Position numbers and translations under genes: made by a program | From: Lachnoclostridium sp. UBA5890 | GTDB taxonomy: Bacteria > Bacillota > Clostridia > Lachnospirales > Lachnospiraceae | DNA length: 12,046 nucleotides | Assembly (NCBI GenBank): GCA_002431395.1 | Contig: DJEU01000011.1 | Span: 1-12,046 of the forward strand | Direction: 5' to 3' | Notes under the pieces: generated by a model | What the model was told of the DNA's origin: nothing | Database searches by the model: none | What the model saw: only the letters and a program-made list of their open reading frames with translations | In this document: piece by piece, positions 1-6,583 of the stretch | Numbering within the stretch: position 1 is the first letter of the stretch | How the letters are laid out: every line of letters starts with the position of its first letter

Positions 1-84
1 ATGAGCATTTTTAGCCTTGTCAAAGGCGGGAAAGAACACGAAGTGTTCGAAATGCGAATGTGGGAGAAGGGGTGTCCTGAATAG
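1..84 (+). other. Unidentified open frame at the window's left edge
   Basis: The first 28 codons are open in frame 1 and end in TAG at 82-84. The peptide (MSIFSLVKGG... ending EKGCPE) matches no family I recognise. It could be a small protein, the 3' end of a gene that starts outside the window, or non-coding sequence. A perfect inverted repeat, GAACAC-GAA-GTGTTC at 34-48, lies inside it, and the opposite strand is also open here, so coding status is undecided. Confidence 0.2.
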
Positions 85-133
85 TTACGTTACTTTTTAA
101 TTATTAGAAAGTAGAAAGGCGGCCTATCATAAA

Positions 134-487
134 TTGAGTAATCAGGATACTTTTAAAAAAGGGTCTGTGGAGTTACTCGTTCTTGCCTTGCTGCAGGAAA
201 GTAATCTGTATGGATATCAGATTTCGCAGCTTGTTAAAGAACGTTCGGGAAACATCTTAACCATTCCAGAAGGATCTATGTATCCTACACTATACCGCTT
301 AGAAGACAAAGGGTATATTTCCGGCGAAAAACGCAAAATCGGAAAACGTCTTACGCGCGTTTACTATCACTTGGAGCCAGCAGGAAAAGATTATCTAAAA
401 GAGCTACTGGATAGTTTTTACACTGTTAATATGGCAATCGAGCGTATACTCAACTTTAATAAACAGGAGGGAGATTCCAATGAATGA
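134..487 (+). CDS. PadR-family transcriptional regulator
   Basis: This is a 117-residue PadR-type winged-helix protein, a usual size for the short PadR class. Residues about 9-85 form the DNA-binding domain: the opening KGSVELLVLALL helix, the YGYQISQ segment, the IPEGSMYPTLYRLEDKGYI recognition-helix block, then a beta wing and a YYHLEPAGKDYL helix. A short C-terminal helix probably dimerises. Translation must begin at TTG 134, since this gives the typical PadR N-terminus (MSNQDTFKKGS); a purine-rich GAAAGGCGG precedes it but the ribosome site is weak. It overlaps the next gene by 8 bases, so the two are translationally coupled. PadR proteins usually repress their own operon and neighbouring membrane-protein genes. 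The likely target is therefore this three-gene cassette, although I see no convincing operator upstream. The family call is secure; the ligand and targets are unknown. Confidence 0.93.
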   Translation: MSNQDTFKKGSVELLVLALLQESNLYGYQISQLVKERSGNILTIPEGSMYPTLYRLEDKGYISGEKRKIGKRLTRVYYHLEPAGKDYLKELLDSFYTVNMAIERILNFNKQEGDSNE

Positions 488-860
488 TTCAAAACGTTAC
501 TTGAAAAAAATCCGTGCAATCCTTCCCGTGTGGGGAAGTTATGAAAAACGGTTTTATAAGGATATCCGGTCAAATGTCACGGAATTTTGTATGGCTCATC
601 CGGATTATACTTATTCTGATCTTGAGCACGAGTTTACTTCACCGGAAGAAATCGTCAGTCATTACCTTACCAGTATTGATCCTGACTATCTTTCCCGCAA
701 ACTTTCTTTTGCCAAATACGTGAAAGCAACTTGTACCGTTCTGATATCTGCAATTTTGATTGCATTTTTATCTTGGAACCTATTTTTGTACAATGCACGT
801 CGTGAATTCGAAGAAACCATGCCAGCTATTGAAGAAACTACAATCGAATATATAAACTAA
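480..860 (+). CDS. Small HAAS/DUF6120-like single-pass membrane protein
   Basis: This 126-residue protein has a soluble N-terminal part (about 1-80) and one transmembrane helix (about 82-104), then a short acidic tail (EEFEE-like, EETTIEYIN) that is probably outside the cell. The N-terminal part has the helical pattern of HAAS/DUF1700-type proteins, which are typical partners of PadR regulators: a KRYLKKIRAILP opening, a helix with YEKRFYKDIRSNV, and the EFTSPEEIVSHYL block that resembles the 'FGSPEE(I/V)' signature. I believe the Pfam family is DUF6120, but this is from memory. The start ATG overlaps the end of padR and follows AGGAGG at 465-470 with a 9-base spacer. The role is unknown; by analogy with PadR-DUF1700 pairs it may sense or modulate an envelope process together with the regulator. 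Confidence 0.8.
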   Translation: MNDSKRYLKKIRAILPVWGSYEKRFYKDIRSNVTEFCMAHPDYTYSDLEHEFTSPEEIVSHYLTSIDPDYLSRKLSFAKYVKATCTVLISAILIAFLSWNLFLYNARREFEETMPAIEETTIEYIN

Positions 861-878
861 AAAAGGGAGGCTTAACTT

Positions 879-1361
879 ATGAAACGTATACTATTTATAT
901 TAACCGCACTGTTTCTATTCACTTTTGCATCCGCAAACACTTCAAATGCTGCTGTTATCGCCAAACAAAACATAGAATATCTACCCGACGGCAGTTATTA
1001 TGAAACGACTATTACGACTAAAGAAGATATCCGTTTTGTTTCTTTGGGGCGTGCAGCTTCAGCATCACGATCCGGAAACAAAACAACAACTTATAAAACT
1101 AGTTCCGGAGTAAAATTGTGGTCCGTAACAGTTACCGGGAATTTTTCCTATGTAAAAGGGAAATCTTCCAAATGTACCAGTTCCTCTGTTTCTGCAGCTT
1201 CGTATTCTGCTTCTTGGAAAATAAGCAATAAATCCTCCTCCAAAAGCAGAAATACCGCAATTGCCTCAGCTACAGGTTCAAAATACACTGGTTCAACCTT
1301 AATTTCCTCCCATACTCTAAAAGTTTCTTTAACCTGTGATGTAAACGGGAATTTATCTTAA
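879..1361 (+). CDS. Secreted serine-rich protein, DUF6147-like
   Basis: This 160-residue protein begins with a clear Sec signal peptide: MKR, a hydrophobic stretch at residues 4-17, then A-S-A at 17-19 or S-N-A at 22-24 as likely cleavage sites. There is no lipobox cysteine, so it should be released or loosely wall-held. The mature part is rich in Ser, Thr and Lys and looks all-beta. It has IEYLPDGSYYETTI near the N-terminus, a WSVTVTGNFSY strand, two cysteines (C99 and C153, possibly a disulfide) and a GNLS end. These features recall a small exported family common in Lachnospiraceae that I think is DUF6147; this is from memory. The start follows GGGAGG at 865-870 with an 8-base gap. It is the last gene of the PadR cassette and the only exported one, so it is the likely effector. 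Function unknown. Confidence 0.82.
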   Translation: MKRILFILTALFLFTFASANTSNAAVIAKQNIEYLPDGSYYETTITTKEDIRFVSLGRAASASRSGNKTTTYKTSSGVKLWSVTVTGNFSYVKGKSSKCTSSSVSAASYSASWKISNKSSSKSRNTAIASATGSKYTGSTLISSHTLKVSLTCDVNGNLS

Positions 1362-1367
1362 ACCGCC

Positions 1368-1402
1368 AAAGGGCTGTCGCAAATGTGCCACAGTCCTTTT
1401 TT
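1368..1402 (+). terminator. Intrinsic terminator of the PadR cassette
   Basis: A 14-base-pair stem pairs 1368-1381 with 1386-1399, with one G-U pair and one C-C mismatch. It closes a four-base loop (AATG), and the right arm runs into a T tract ending at 1402. It begins 7 bases after the stop of the secreted-protein gene. On the other strand there is no comparable T run, so it mainly serves the plus-strand operon, although it also lies just beyond the convergent HD-hydrolase stop. Confidence 0.85.
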
Positions 1403-1408
1403 CATATC

Positions 1409-1972
1409 CTATATTCTCATCTCTTCCCTTGTATAATTCGGTGTCTGCCAGTCTCTGACATATTCATCCTCTAACAGCGCATCCACCTTTTCAATGGCGT
1501 CATCAAGTGCCGGAGAAAACTTATGCGCATAATATTTTCTCGCTTTTTCAACGTATTTTTTTGCAAATTTTTTCGCCTTTTCACTTCGTACTTGTCCCAC
1601 AGTTCCGGAAAAGGCAGAATCATATAAGTTACTGATCTTGTCCGCATTTTTCACAACAGCTGCCATCGGATCCGACAGAACATTTTTTACATATTCTTCC
1701 TCATCTGCCCCTTTTGCACGAGTGAGAAGCTTGACCGCATGCACTACATCTTCACCAAATATACGAAGGTCTTCTTCTGTCGCATCCGTATCTTCCAAAG
1801 CATCATGCAACAGTGCAACAATCTGGTATTTTTTCCCATAGCCGGCTTTACGGACAAGCTCTGCCACCGCGATCGGATGCACGATATAAGGCGTGTCTCC
1901 GTCTTTACGTGTCTGGCCGGCGTGCTTCTCATTGGCAAATGCCAATGCTTTTACATACAATTCATTGTCCAT
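1409..1972 (-). CDS. RelA/SpoT-type HD-domain phosphohydrolase (MESH1/small alarmone hydrolase-like)
   Basis: This 187-residue single-domain HD hydrolase has the metal ligands and motifs of the (p)ppGpp hydrolase half of RelA/SpoT and of MESH1 enzymes. They are H32 in YIVHP, H56-D57 in LLHDALEDT, E60-D61 in the same block, and D111 in KNADKISNL, the counterpart of 'LADRLHN'. There is no synthetase, TGS or ACT domain, so if active it would only degrade its nucleotide. After about residue 120 comes a Lys-rich helical tail. The ATG directly abuts the TAA of the upstream ATPase, and its ribosome site (GAGGAG) lies inside that gene's 3' end, so the two are co-transcribed and coupled. The HD fold is certain. 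(p)ppGpp as substrate is inference; NADPH or other nucleotides are possible for this family. Confidence 0.88.
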   Translation of the reverse strand: MDNELYVKALAFANEKHAGQTRKDGDTPYIVHPIAVAELVRKAGYGKKYQIVALLHDALEDTDATEEDLRIFGEDVVHAVKLLTRAKGADEEEYVKNVLSDPMAAVVKNADKISNLYDSAFSGTVGQVRSEKAKKFAKKYVEKARKYYAHKFSPALDDAIEKVDALLEDEYVRDWQTPNYTREEMRI

Positions 1973-3160
1973 TTATTCGTCTCCTCTACACCATTCCCGG
2001 TATTCCTCTAAACGTTTGATGAATCCACTGAATTCCGGTACAGTAAAATCAAGTTCTTTATATTTTACTGAATAAATAATTCCCTTATTTATCAGCTGCG
2101 CCCGCGAAGTAGATATCGCATTAACCGGTTTATTCATAATTTGTGCAATACTTGAAATCGGGCAGGGAAGTTTTCCATTTTGTACCATTGCAAAAAGAAA
2201 TCTTTTATCCGCCTCTGTACATCGTTCATAACGAACCTTAAAGAAACCATTATCCAATGTTGAAAAGAACTCTTCAATACTGTTCATTACATCTTGTAAT
2301 GTAATTTTCTCCCCTGTTGCATTTTCATACACAATCTGGCACAATTGCTGTATAAAAAACGGATATCCATTTGTAATACTAACAATTTTATTGACTGCTT
2401 CTTCTTCATAACAGTGCCCCAGTTTTTCTGCCGGAATGCAAATTGCTTTCATTGCTTGTTCGCAATTCAATGATCCTATTTCTTTATAGATAAACAAACG
2501 CTCTGAATATGATTTTTCTTTTGACAACATCGAATAAATCTTAGGAAGTCCGGCGCCTACCACCATAATAGGATAGCCCAATTGATTTGCTCGGTGCAAC
2601 GCAGAAATAAGTGCTCCCAACTCTTTTGTCTTCATATACTGCAACTCATCAATAAAAAAACAGATTGGCATTTCGGCTTTGTAAGCTGCTTCCCCAAGCG
2701 TTGTAAATACATCGGTTAAACTTTGCGTTAAATTTGCCATTTTATATAATTCTTTTTCCTGTAAAGAAAGAGAAAAGGTATTATCGTTTGGATCAAATGA
2801 CACCACCAAAGATTTGACTGCATCCAACGGCTTTTGTATCAAATTTTTAAACTTTTCTTTTGCGCTTATTTTTCGCAAAAACGCCTGTGAGCAACTTGCA
2901 ATTTGGGATACAAAATCATTCTTTTCTTCTACTTCGATATGTTTGCAAAATACGTTTTTCTCCTCGGCTATTTTTTCAAGTTGATTTAACAATACTGTCT
3001 TTCCAACCCCACGAAGTCCAATAAAAATAACTGACTGTGTCGGAATATTTAAAGTTAGAGCCTCAAACATTTTCTCTATATTAACAACATCTTCCTCTCT
3101 TCCTGCCAGATAAGTTGGCATCAAGCCTGCTCCCGGCCGGTAAGGGTTTACTTTGATCAT
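1973..3160 (-). CDS. AAA-type ATPase with C-terminal winged helix
   Basis: This is a 395-residue ATP-binding protein. Seen in order: an N-terminal NPYRPGAG...YLAGREED segment (residues 5-24) typical of a broad bacterial and archaeal ATPase family; Walker A GLRGVGKT at 48-55; Walker B ICFFIDEL at about 166-173 with D171-E172; a sensor-like VVGAGLP at 200-206; a possible arginine finger in SERLF (R221); a lid with NGYPFFIQQ at 264-272; and a winged-helix region at about 315-385. The architecture recalls Orc1/Cdc6-like and STAND-like ATPases. I chose ATG at 3160 because GGAGGTG sits 9 bases upstream and a consensus promoter (3183-3211) ends just before it. A longer frame from TTG 3226 would begin upstream of that promoter's -35. 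The gene abuts the HD hydrolase. DNA binding is plausible but the biological role is unknown. Confidence 0.88.
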   Translation of the reverse strand: MIKVNPYRPGAGLMPTYLAGREEDVVNIEKMFEALTLNIPTQSVIFIGLRGVGKTVLLNQLEKIAEEKNVFCKHIEVEEKNDFVSQIASCSQAFLRKISAKEKFKNLIQKPLDAVKSLVVSFDPNDNTFSLSLQEKELYKMANLTQSLTDVFTTLGEAAYKAEMPICFFIDELQYMKTKELGALISALHRANQLGYPIMVVGAGLPKIYSMLSKEKSYSERLFIYKEIGSLNCEQAMKAICIPAEKLGHCYEEEAVNKIVSITNGYPFFIQQLCQIVYENATGEKITLQDVMNSIEEFFSTLDNGFFKVRYERCTEADKRFLFAMVQNGKLPCPISSIAQIMNKPVNAISTSRAQLINKGIIYSVKYKELDFTVPEFSGFIKRLEEYREWCRGDE

Positions 3161-3182
3161 ATCTTCCGTCACCTCCACTCTC

Positions 3183-3211
3183 ATTATCCCATCTGTAAGC
3201 ATATTTGTCAA
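3183..3211 (-). promoter_or_regulatory. SigA-type promoter of the ATPase-HD operon
   Basis: On the minus strand, a perfect -35 TTGACA (3211-3206) is followed by a 17-base spacer and a -10 GATAAT (3188-3183). Transcription would begin near 3176, right at the GGAGGTG ribosome site, giving a leader of only about 16 bases before ATG 3160. Confidence 0.82.
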
Positions 3212-3288
3212 TCCATTTGCGGTCAAAAGTATGAAAAAGTATCTTTTTTTTCTTATAACTTTTTTAAAATTAAGATAACACGTTTATA

Positions 3289-3341
3289 GAAAAAGCCGCA
3301 GTTCGAACCGGTCTCATTCCAAACCTGTCCGCGCTGCGGCT
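3289..3341 (-). terminator. Intrinsic terminator of the aspS-gatCAB operon
   Basis: On the minus strand, AGCCGCAG (3341-3334) pairs perfectly with CTGCGGCT (3301-3294) across a 32-base loop that may itself pair partly, followed by a run of five T residues. It lies 22 bases beyond the gatB stop codon and insulates the ATPase-HD operon from the gat operon. Confidence 0.82.
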
Positions 3342-3363
3342 AAAATTATTTTCGAACTTCTAT

Positions 3364-4794
3364 CTACAGCAATTCCTTCAATAGTTTATTTACCATTCCC
3401 GGATCTGCTTTTCCTTTCATCGCCTTCATCGTCTGTCCGACTAAGAATCCGATGGCTTTTGTCTTTCCTGCCTGATAATCGGCTACCGACTGCGGATTGT
3501 CTGCGATCACCTGCTCAACTACAGCACGGAGAGCGCCCTCGTCGTTGACGGTCTTTAAACCGTTTTCTTCGACATATTGATTCACGTCAATGTCCTCGGA
3601 GAACATTTTCTCAAAGACTTCTTTTGCCACTGTCGAGTTAATCGCATTTTCGTCTGTCAGCCGGATCAATGCTGCCAGATTTTCCGGGGTAAATGTAATG
3701 TCTTCCGGTTCCATTTCCTTCTCTTTTAAGAGACGCATTGTCTCCACCATGAGCCAGTTGGATACCTTTTTCGGATTGTGGCAGATTGCCGTCGTCTCTT
3801 CAAAGATATCTGCGAGTTTTTTGGAACCGGTAATAATACCGATGTCGTACTCCGGAATATCAAATTCTTTTTTGTAACGTTCGGCTTTCGCATCCTGAAG
3901 TTCCGGCTGGCGTTCTTTCACCGCTTCGATCCACTCGTCGCTGATTCGGATTGGCACAAGGTCAGGATCTGGAAAATATCGGTAATCCTGTGCATCCTCT
4001 TTGGAACGCATCGCATAGGAATATTCCTTGTTATCATCCCAACGGCGTGTCTCCTGGATGACTTTTTTGCCCTCCTCGATAAGTTCGATCTGACGTGCGC
4101 GTTCGCCCTCAATTGCACGGGAAATCGCTTTAAACGAGTTCAGGTTTTTCATCTCAGTACGTGTACCAAATTCACTGGCACCGACTTCGCGAACCGAAAG
4201 GTTGACATCGGCACGCATCGAACCTTCATTTAATTTACAATCCGAAGCGCCGAGATATTGGATCGTCATGCGCAGTTTTTCAAGATACGCGATAACTTCT
4301 TCCGCACTCCGCATATCCGGTTCCGATACGATCTCGATCAACGGCACACCGGAACGGTTGTAGTCCACGAGAGAGCAGTCTTCCCAGTCATCATGCACCA
4401 ATTTTCCGGCATCTTCTTCCATATGAATCTCATGGATACGCACCTGTTTTTTCCCTGCCGGTGTCTCGATATCGACGTGTCCATTGCGGCAGATTGGCAG
4501 ATACAGCTGTGAAATCTGGTAGTTCTGCGGGTTATCCGGATAAAAATAGTTTTTACGGTCAAATTTGCAGTACTGCGTGATCGAACAATTTGTCGCAAGT
4601 CCGACCGCCATCGCATATTCCACCACTTGTTTGTTCAGCACTGGGAGAGAACCCGGCATACCGGTACAAACCGGGCAGGTATGTGTATTCGGAGCGCCAC
4701 CAAATGCGGTGCTGCATCCACAAAAAATCTTCGTCTTTGTCGCAAGTTCCACATGGACTTCAAGACCAATGACGGTTTCGTATTGTTTTGCCAT
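3364..4794 (-). CDS. gatB: Aspartyl/glutamyl-tRNA amidotransferase subunit B
   Basis: GatB, 476 residues (family about 475-480), binds the mischarged tRNA and performs the ATP-dependent phosphorylation of Asp-tRNA(Asn) or Glu-tRNA(Gln) that GatA's ammonia then resolves. Visible landmarks are GLEVHVEL at 10-17; a zinc-type cysteine set C25-x-C27...C40-x-x-C43; DRKNYFYPDNPQNYQISQ; HMEEDAGKLVHD; the signature DYNRSGVPLIEIVSEPDM; and KLNEGSMRADVNLSV. The last 150 residues form the YqeY-like helical tail, ending in KADPGMVNKLLKELL. The ATG is preceded by AGGAGGA, which lies inside the last codons of gatA; only one base separates the gatA stop from the gatB start. It is the last gene of the operon, followed by a terminator. 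Confidence 0.98.
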   Translation of the reverse strand: MAKQYETVIGLEVHVELATKTKIFCGCSTAFGGAPNTHTCPVCTGMPGSLPVLNKQVVEYAMAVGLATNCSITQYCKFDRKNYFYPDNPQNYQISQLYLPICRNGHVDIETPAGKKQVRIHEIHMEEDAGKLVHDDWEDCSLVDYNRSGVPLIEIVSEPDMRSAEEVIAYLEKLRMTIQYLGASDCKLNEGSMRADVNLSVREVGASEFGTRTEMKNLNSFKAISRAIEGERARQIELIEEGKKVIQETRRWDDNKEYSYAMRSKEDAQDYRYFPDPDLVPIRISDEWIEAVKERQPELQDAKAERYKKEFDIPEYDIGIITGSKKLADIFEETTAICHNPKKVSNWLMVETMRLLKEKEMEPEDITFTPENLAALIRLTDENAINSTVAKEVFEKMFSEDIDVNQYVEENGLKTVNDEGALRAVVEQVIADNPQSVADYQAGKTKAIGFLVGQTMKAMKGKADPGMVNKLLKELL

Positions 4795-4795
4795 C

Positions 4796-6259
4796 TTACA
4801 TTCCTCCTTGTGCTTCTACGTCACCGCGCGCCTGCTCGTAACTGTAAGCTGCGCGGATAATTGTCTTTTCTTTGAAACAATCTCCGATCATCTGTACGCC
4901 GATTGGAAGCCCTTTGTCGTCCTTTCCGCAAGGAAGGCAGATTCCCGGAAGGCCAGCAAGATTGACAGAAATTGTATATATGTCGCCAAGATACATTTTG
5001 ATCGGATCGCTGAGGCTCTTGCCAATCTCCGGTGCTGTCGTCGGAGCTGCCGGTGCAAGGATCACATCGTATTTGGCAAAGGCATCATCAAATGCCTTTT
5101 TGATCAATGCTTTTGTACGCAGCGCTTTCAAATAATACGCATCGTAATATCCACTGCTCAAAACAAAGGAACCAAGCATGATTCGACGTTTTACTTCCGG
5201 ACCAAAACCTTCGGAACGCGTCTTTTTATACATATTATGAAGCCCTTCGTACTCTTTTGTACGATATCCGTATTTGACACCGTCAAAACGCGACAGGTTC
5301 GAACTTGCTTCCGCTGACGCAATGACATAATACGCCGGAATCGCATATTCTACAAGGCTCAGATCAAATTCTTCTACAACTGCACCTTTTTCTTTCAGCA
5401 CACCCGCAGTCTTCAATACTGCTGCTTTGACCTGTGGATCAAGTCCTTCGCCAAAATAGTCTCTCGGAATACCGATCTTCATGCCTTTGACATCATCGAC
5501 AAGCGCCGATGTGAAATCAAGGTCGTCGCGTCGAATCGAGGTGCTGTCTTTCTTATCATAGGAAGAAATAGCTTCCAAAATGGCTGCACAGTCCGTCACA
5601 TCTTTTGCCACCGGTCCGATCTGGTCAAGGGAAGATCCATACGCGATCAAACCATAACGGGAAACCGTTCCATACGTCGGTTTCAAGCCGGTCACGCCGC
5701 AAAAAGAACTTGGCTGGCGGATCGATCCACCGGTATCGGAACCAAGTGCATACGAACATTCTCCTGCGGCTACCGCTACACACGAACCGCCCGAAGAACC
5801 GCCCGGTACGTGGTTTGTATTGTGTGGGTTTCTCGTGATTCCGTATGCGGATGTCTCCGTCGTACTTCCCATCGCAAATTCATCCATATTGGTCTTTCCA
5901 ATGATAACAGCCCCCGCCTTTTCGAGGTTTGCTACCGCCTCTGCAGTATAGGTCGGCTTGAAATTGGCAAGAATTTTCGAGCTGCAGGTAGTAAAAACGC
6001 CTTTGGTACACATGTTGTCTTTGATGGCAACCGGAACTCCGGCAAGCGGTCCTGTCAATTCGCCGGCATCGATCTGCTTCTGCACTTCTTCCGCGCGGGC
6101 AAAAATGTCATTTTCTTCCAACACTGTCACATAACTGTTTAATGTTTCTTCTGATTTCTTTATCTGCTCTAAGGCAGCCTGCGCTGCTTCTTTTACCGTC
6201 ACTTCTCCGTCTTTGATCTTCTTTCCAAGAGCGACAGCAGTATATTTCATCAAATCCAT
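4796..6259 (-). CDS. gatA: Aspartyl/glutamyl-tRNA amidotransferase subunit A
   Basis: GatA, 487 residues, is the amidase-signature subunit that hydrolyses glutamine and channels ammonia to GatB. The Ser-cisSer-Lys catalytic triad is present: K80 in VPVAIKDNM, S155 in VPGGSSGGS and S179 in GSDTGGSIRQPSSF. These are each one residue after the Staphylococcus aureus numbering (K79, S154, S178). The rest matches the family along its full length, including GLKPTYGTVSRYGLIAYGSS and the YLGDIYT...LAGLPGICLPCG block that helps hold glutamine. It starts 11 bases after gatC, with AGGAGGG upstream. Its C-terminal residues QGGM are encoded by the gatB ribosome site. No truncation or missing active-site residue is seen. 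Confidence 0.98.
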   Translation of the reverse strand: MDLMKYTAVALGKKIKDGEVTVKEAAQAALEQIKKSEETLNSYVTVLEENDIFARAEEVQKQIDAGELTGPLAGVPVAIKDNMCTKGVFTTCSSKILANFKPTYTAEAVANLEKAGAVIIGKTNMDEFAMGSTTETSAYGITRNPHNTNHVPGGSSGGSCVAVAAGECSYALGSDTGGSIRQPSSFCGVTGLKPTYGTVSRYGLIAYGSSLDQIGPVAKDVTDCAAILEAISSYDKKDSTSIRRDDLDFTSALVDDVKGMKIGIPRDYFGEGLDPQVKAAVLKTAGVLKEKGAVVEEFDLSLVEYAIPAYYVIASAEASSNLSRFDGVKYGYRTKEYEGLHNMYKKTRSEGFGPEVKRRIMLGSFVLSSGYYDAYYLKALRTKALIKKAFDDAFAKYDVILAPAAPTTAPEIGKSLSDPIKMYLGDIYTISVNLAGLPGICLPCGKDDKGLPIGVQMIGDCFKEKTIIRAAYSYEQARGDVEAQGGM

Positions 6260-6270
6260 AATTGCCCTCC

Positions 6271-6564
6271 TTATGCGAATGTCTTAGGCACCATATAAGT
6301 ACCGTCTTTTTTCTGTGGCGCATTCGCAAGCATTTCATCCCGGTCATCGCCGTTGGTCACTACATCTTCGCGGAACACATTGTCCACCGGAAATACGTGG
6401 GACATTGGCTCCACACCCGACGTGTCCAGTTCATTCAACTTATCAATATAGTCGAGCATACTACCCATATCTTTTTTTGCCTGTTCTTTCTCTTCCTCCG
6501 AAAGTTCCAATTTGGCAAGGATACCTACATACTCGATCGTTTCATCCGAAATAATATTTGCCAT
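6271..6564 (-). CDS. gatC: Aspartyl/glutamyl-tRNA amidotransferase subunit C
   Basis: GatC, 97 residues (family about 95-100), is the small subunit that wraps GatA and GatB together. Visible are the N-terminal helix with YVGILAKLELSEEEKE, then LDYIDKLNELDTSGVEPMSHVF, then the REDVV segment and a C-terminal ANAPQKKDGTYMVPKTF, which is the standard GatC ending (APE...GYFRVPK-like). A GGAGG ribosome site lies 7 bases before the ATG. It follows aspS by 19 bases, which fits one transcript running aspS-gatC-gatA-gatB. Confidence 0.97.
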   Translation of the reverse strand: MANIISDETIEYVGILAKLELSEEEKEQAKKDMGSMLDYIDKLNELDTSGVEPMSHVFPVDNVFREDVVTNGDDRDEMLANAPQKKDGTYMVPKTFA

Positions 6565-6583
6565 AATTTTCCTCCATTCTTCC

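Noticed and set aside
4565..5317. 250-codon open frame on the plus strand across gatB and gatA
   Set aside because: It is a shadow of two highly conserved genes on the other strand, has no ribosome site and no recognisable domain.
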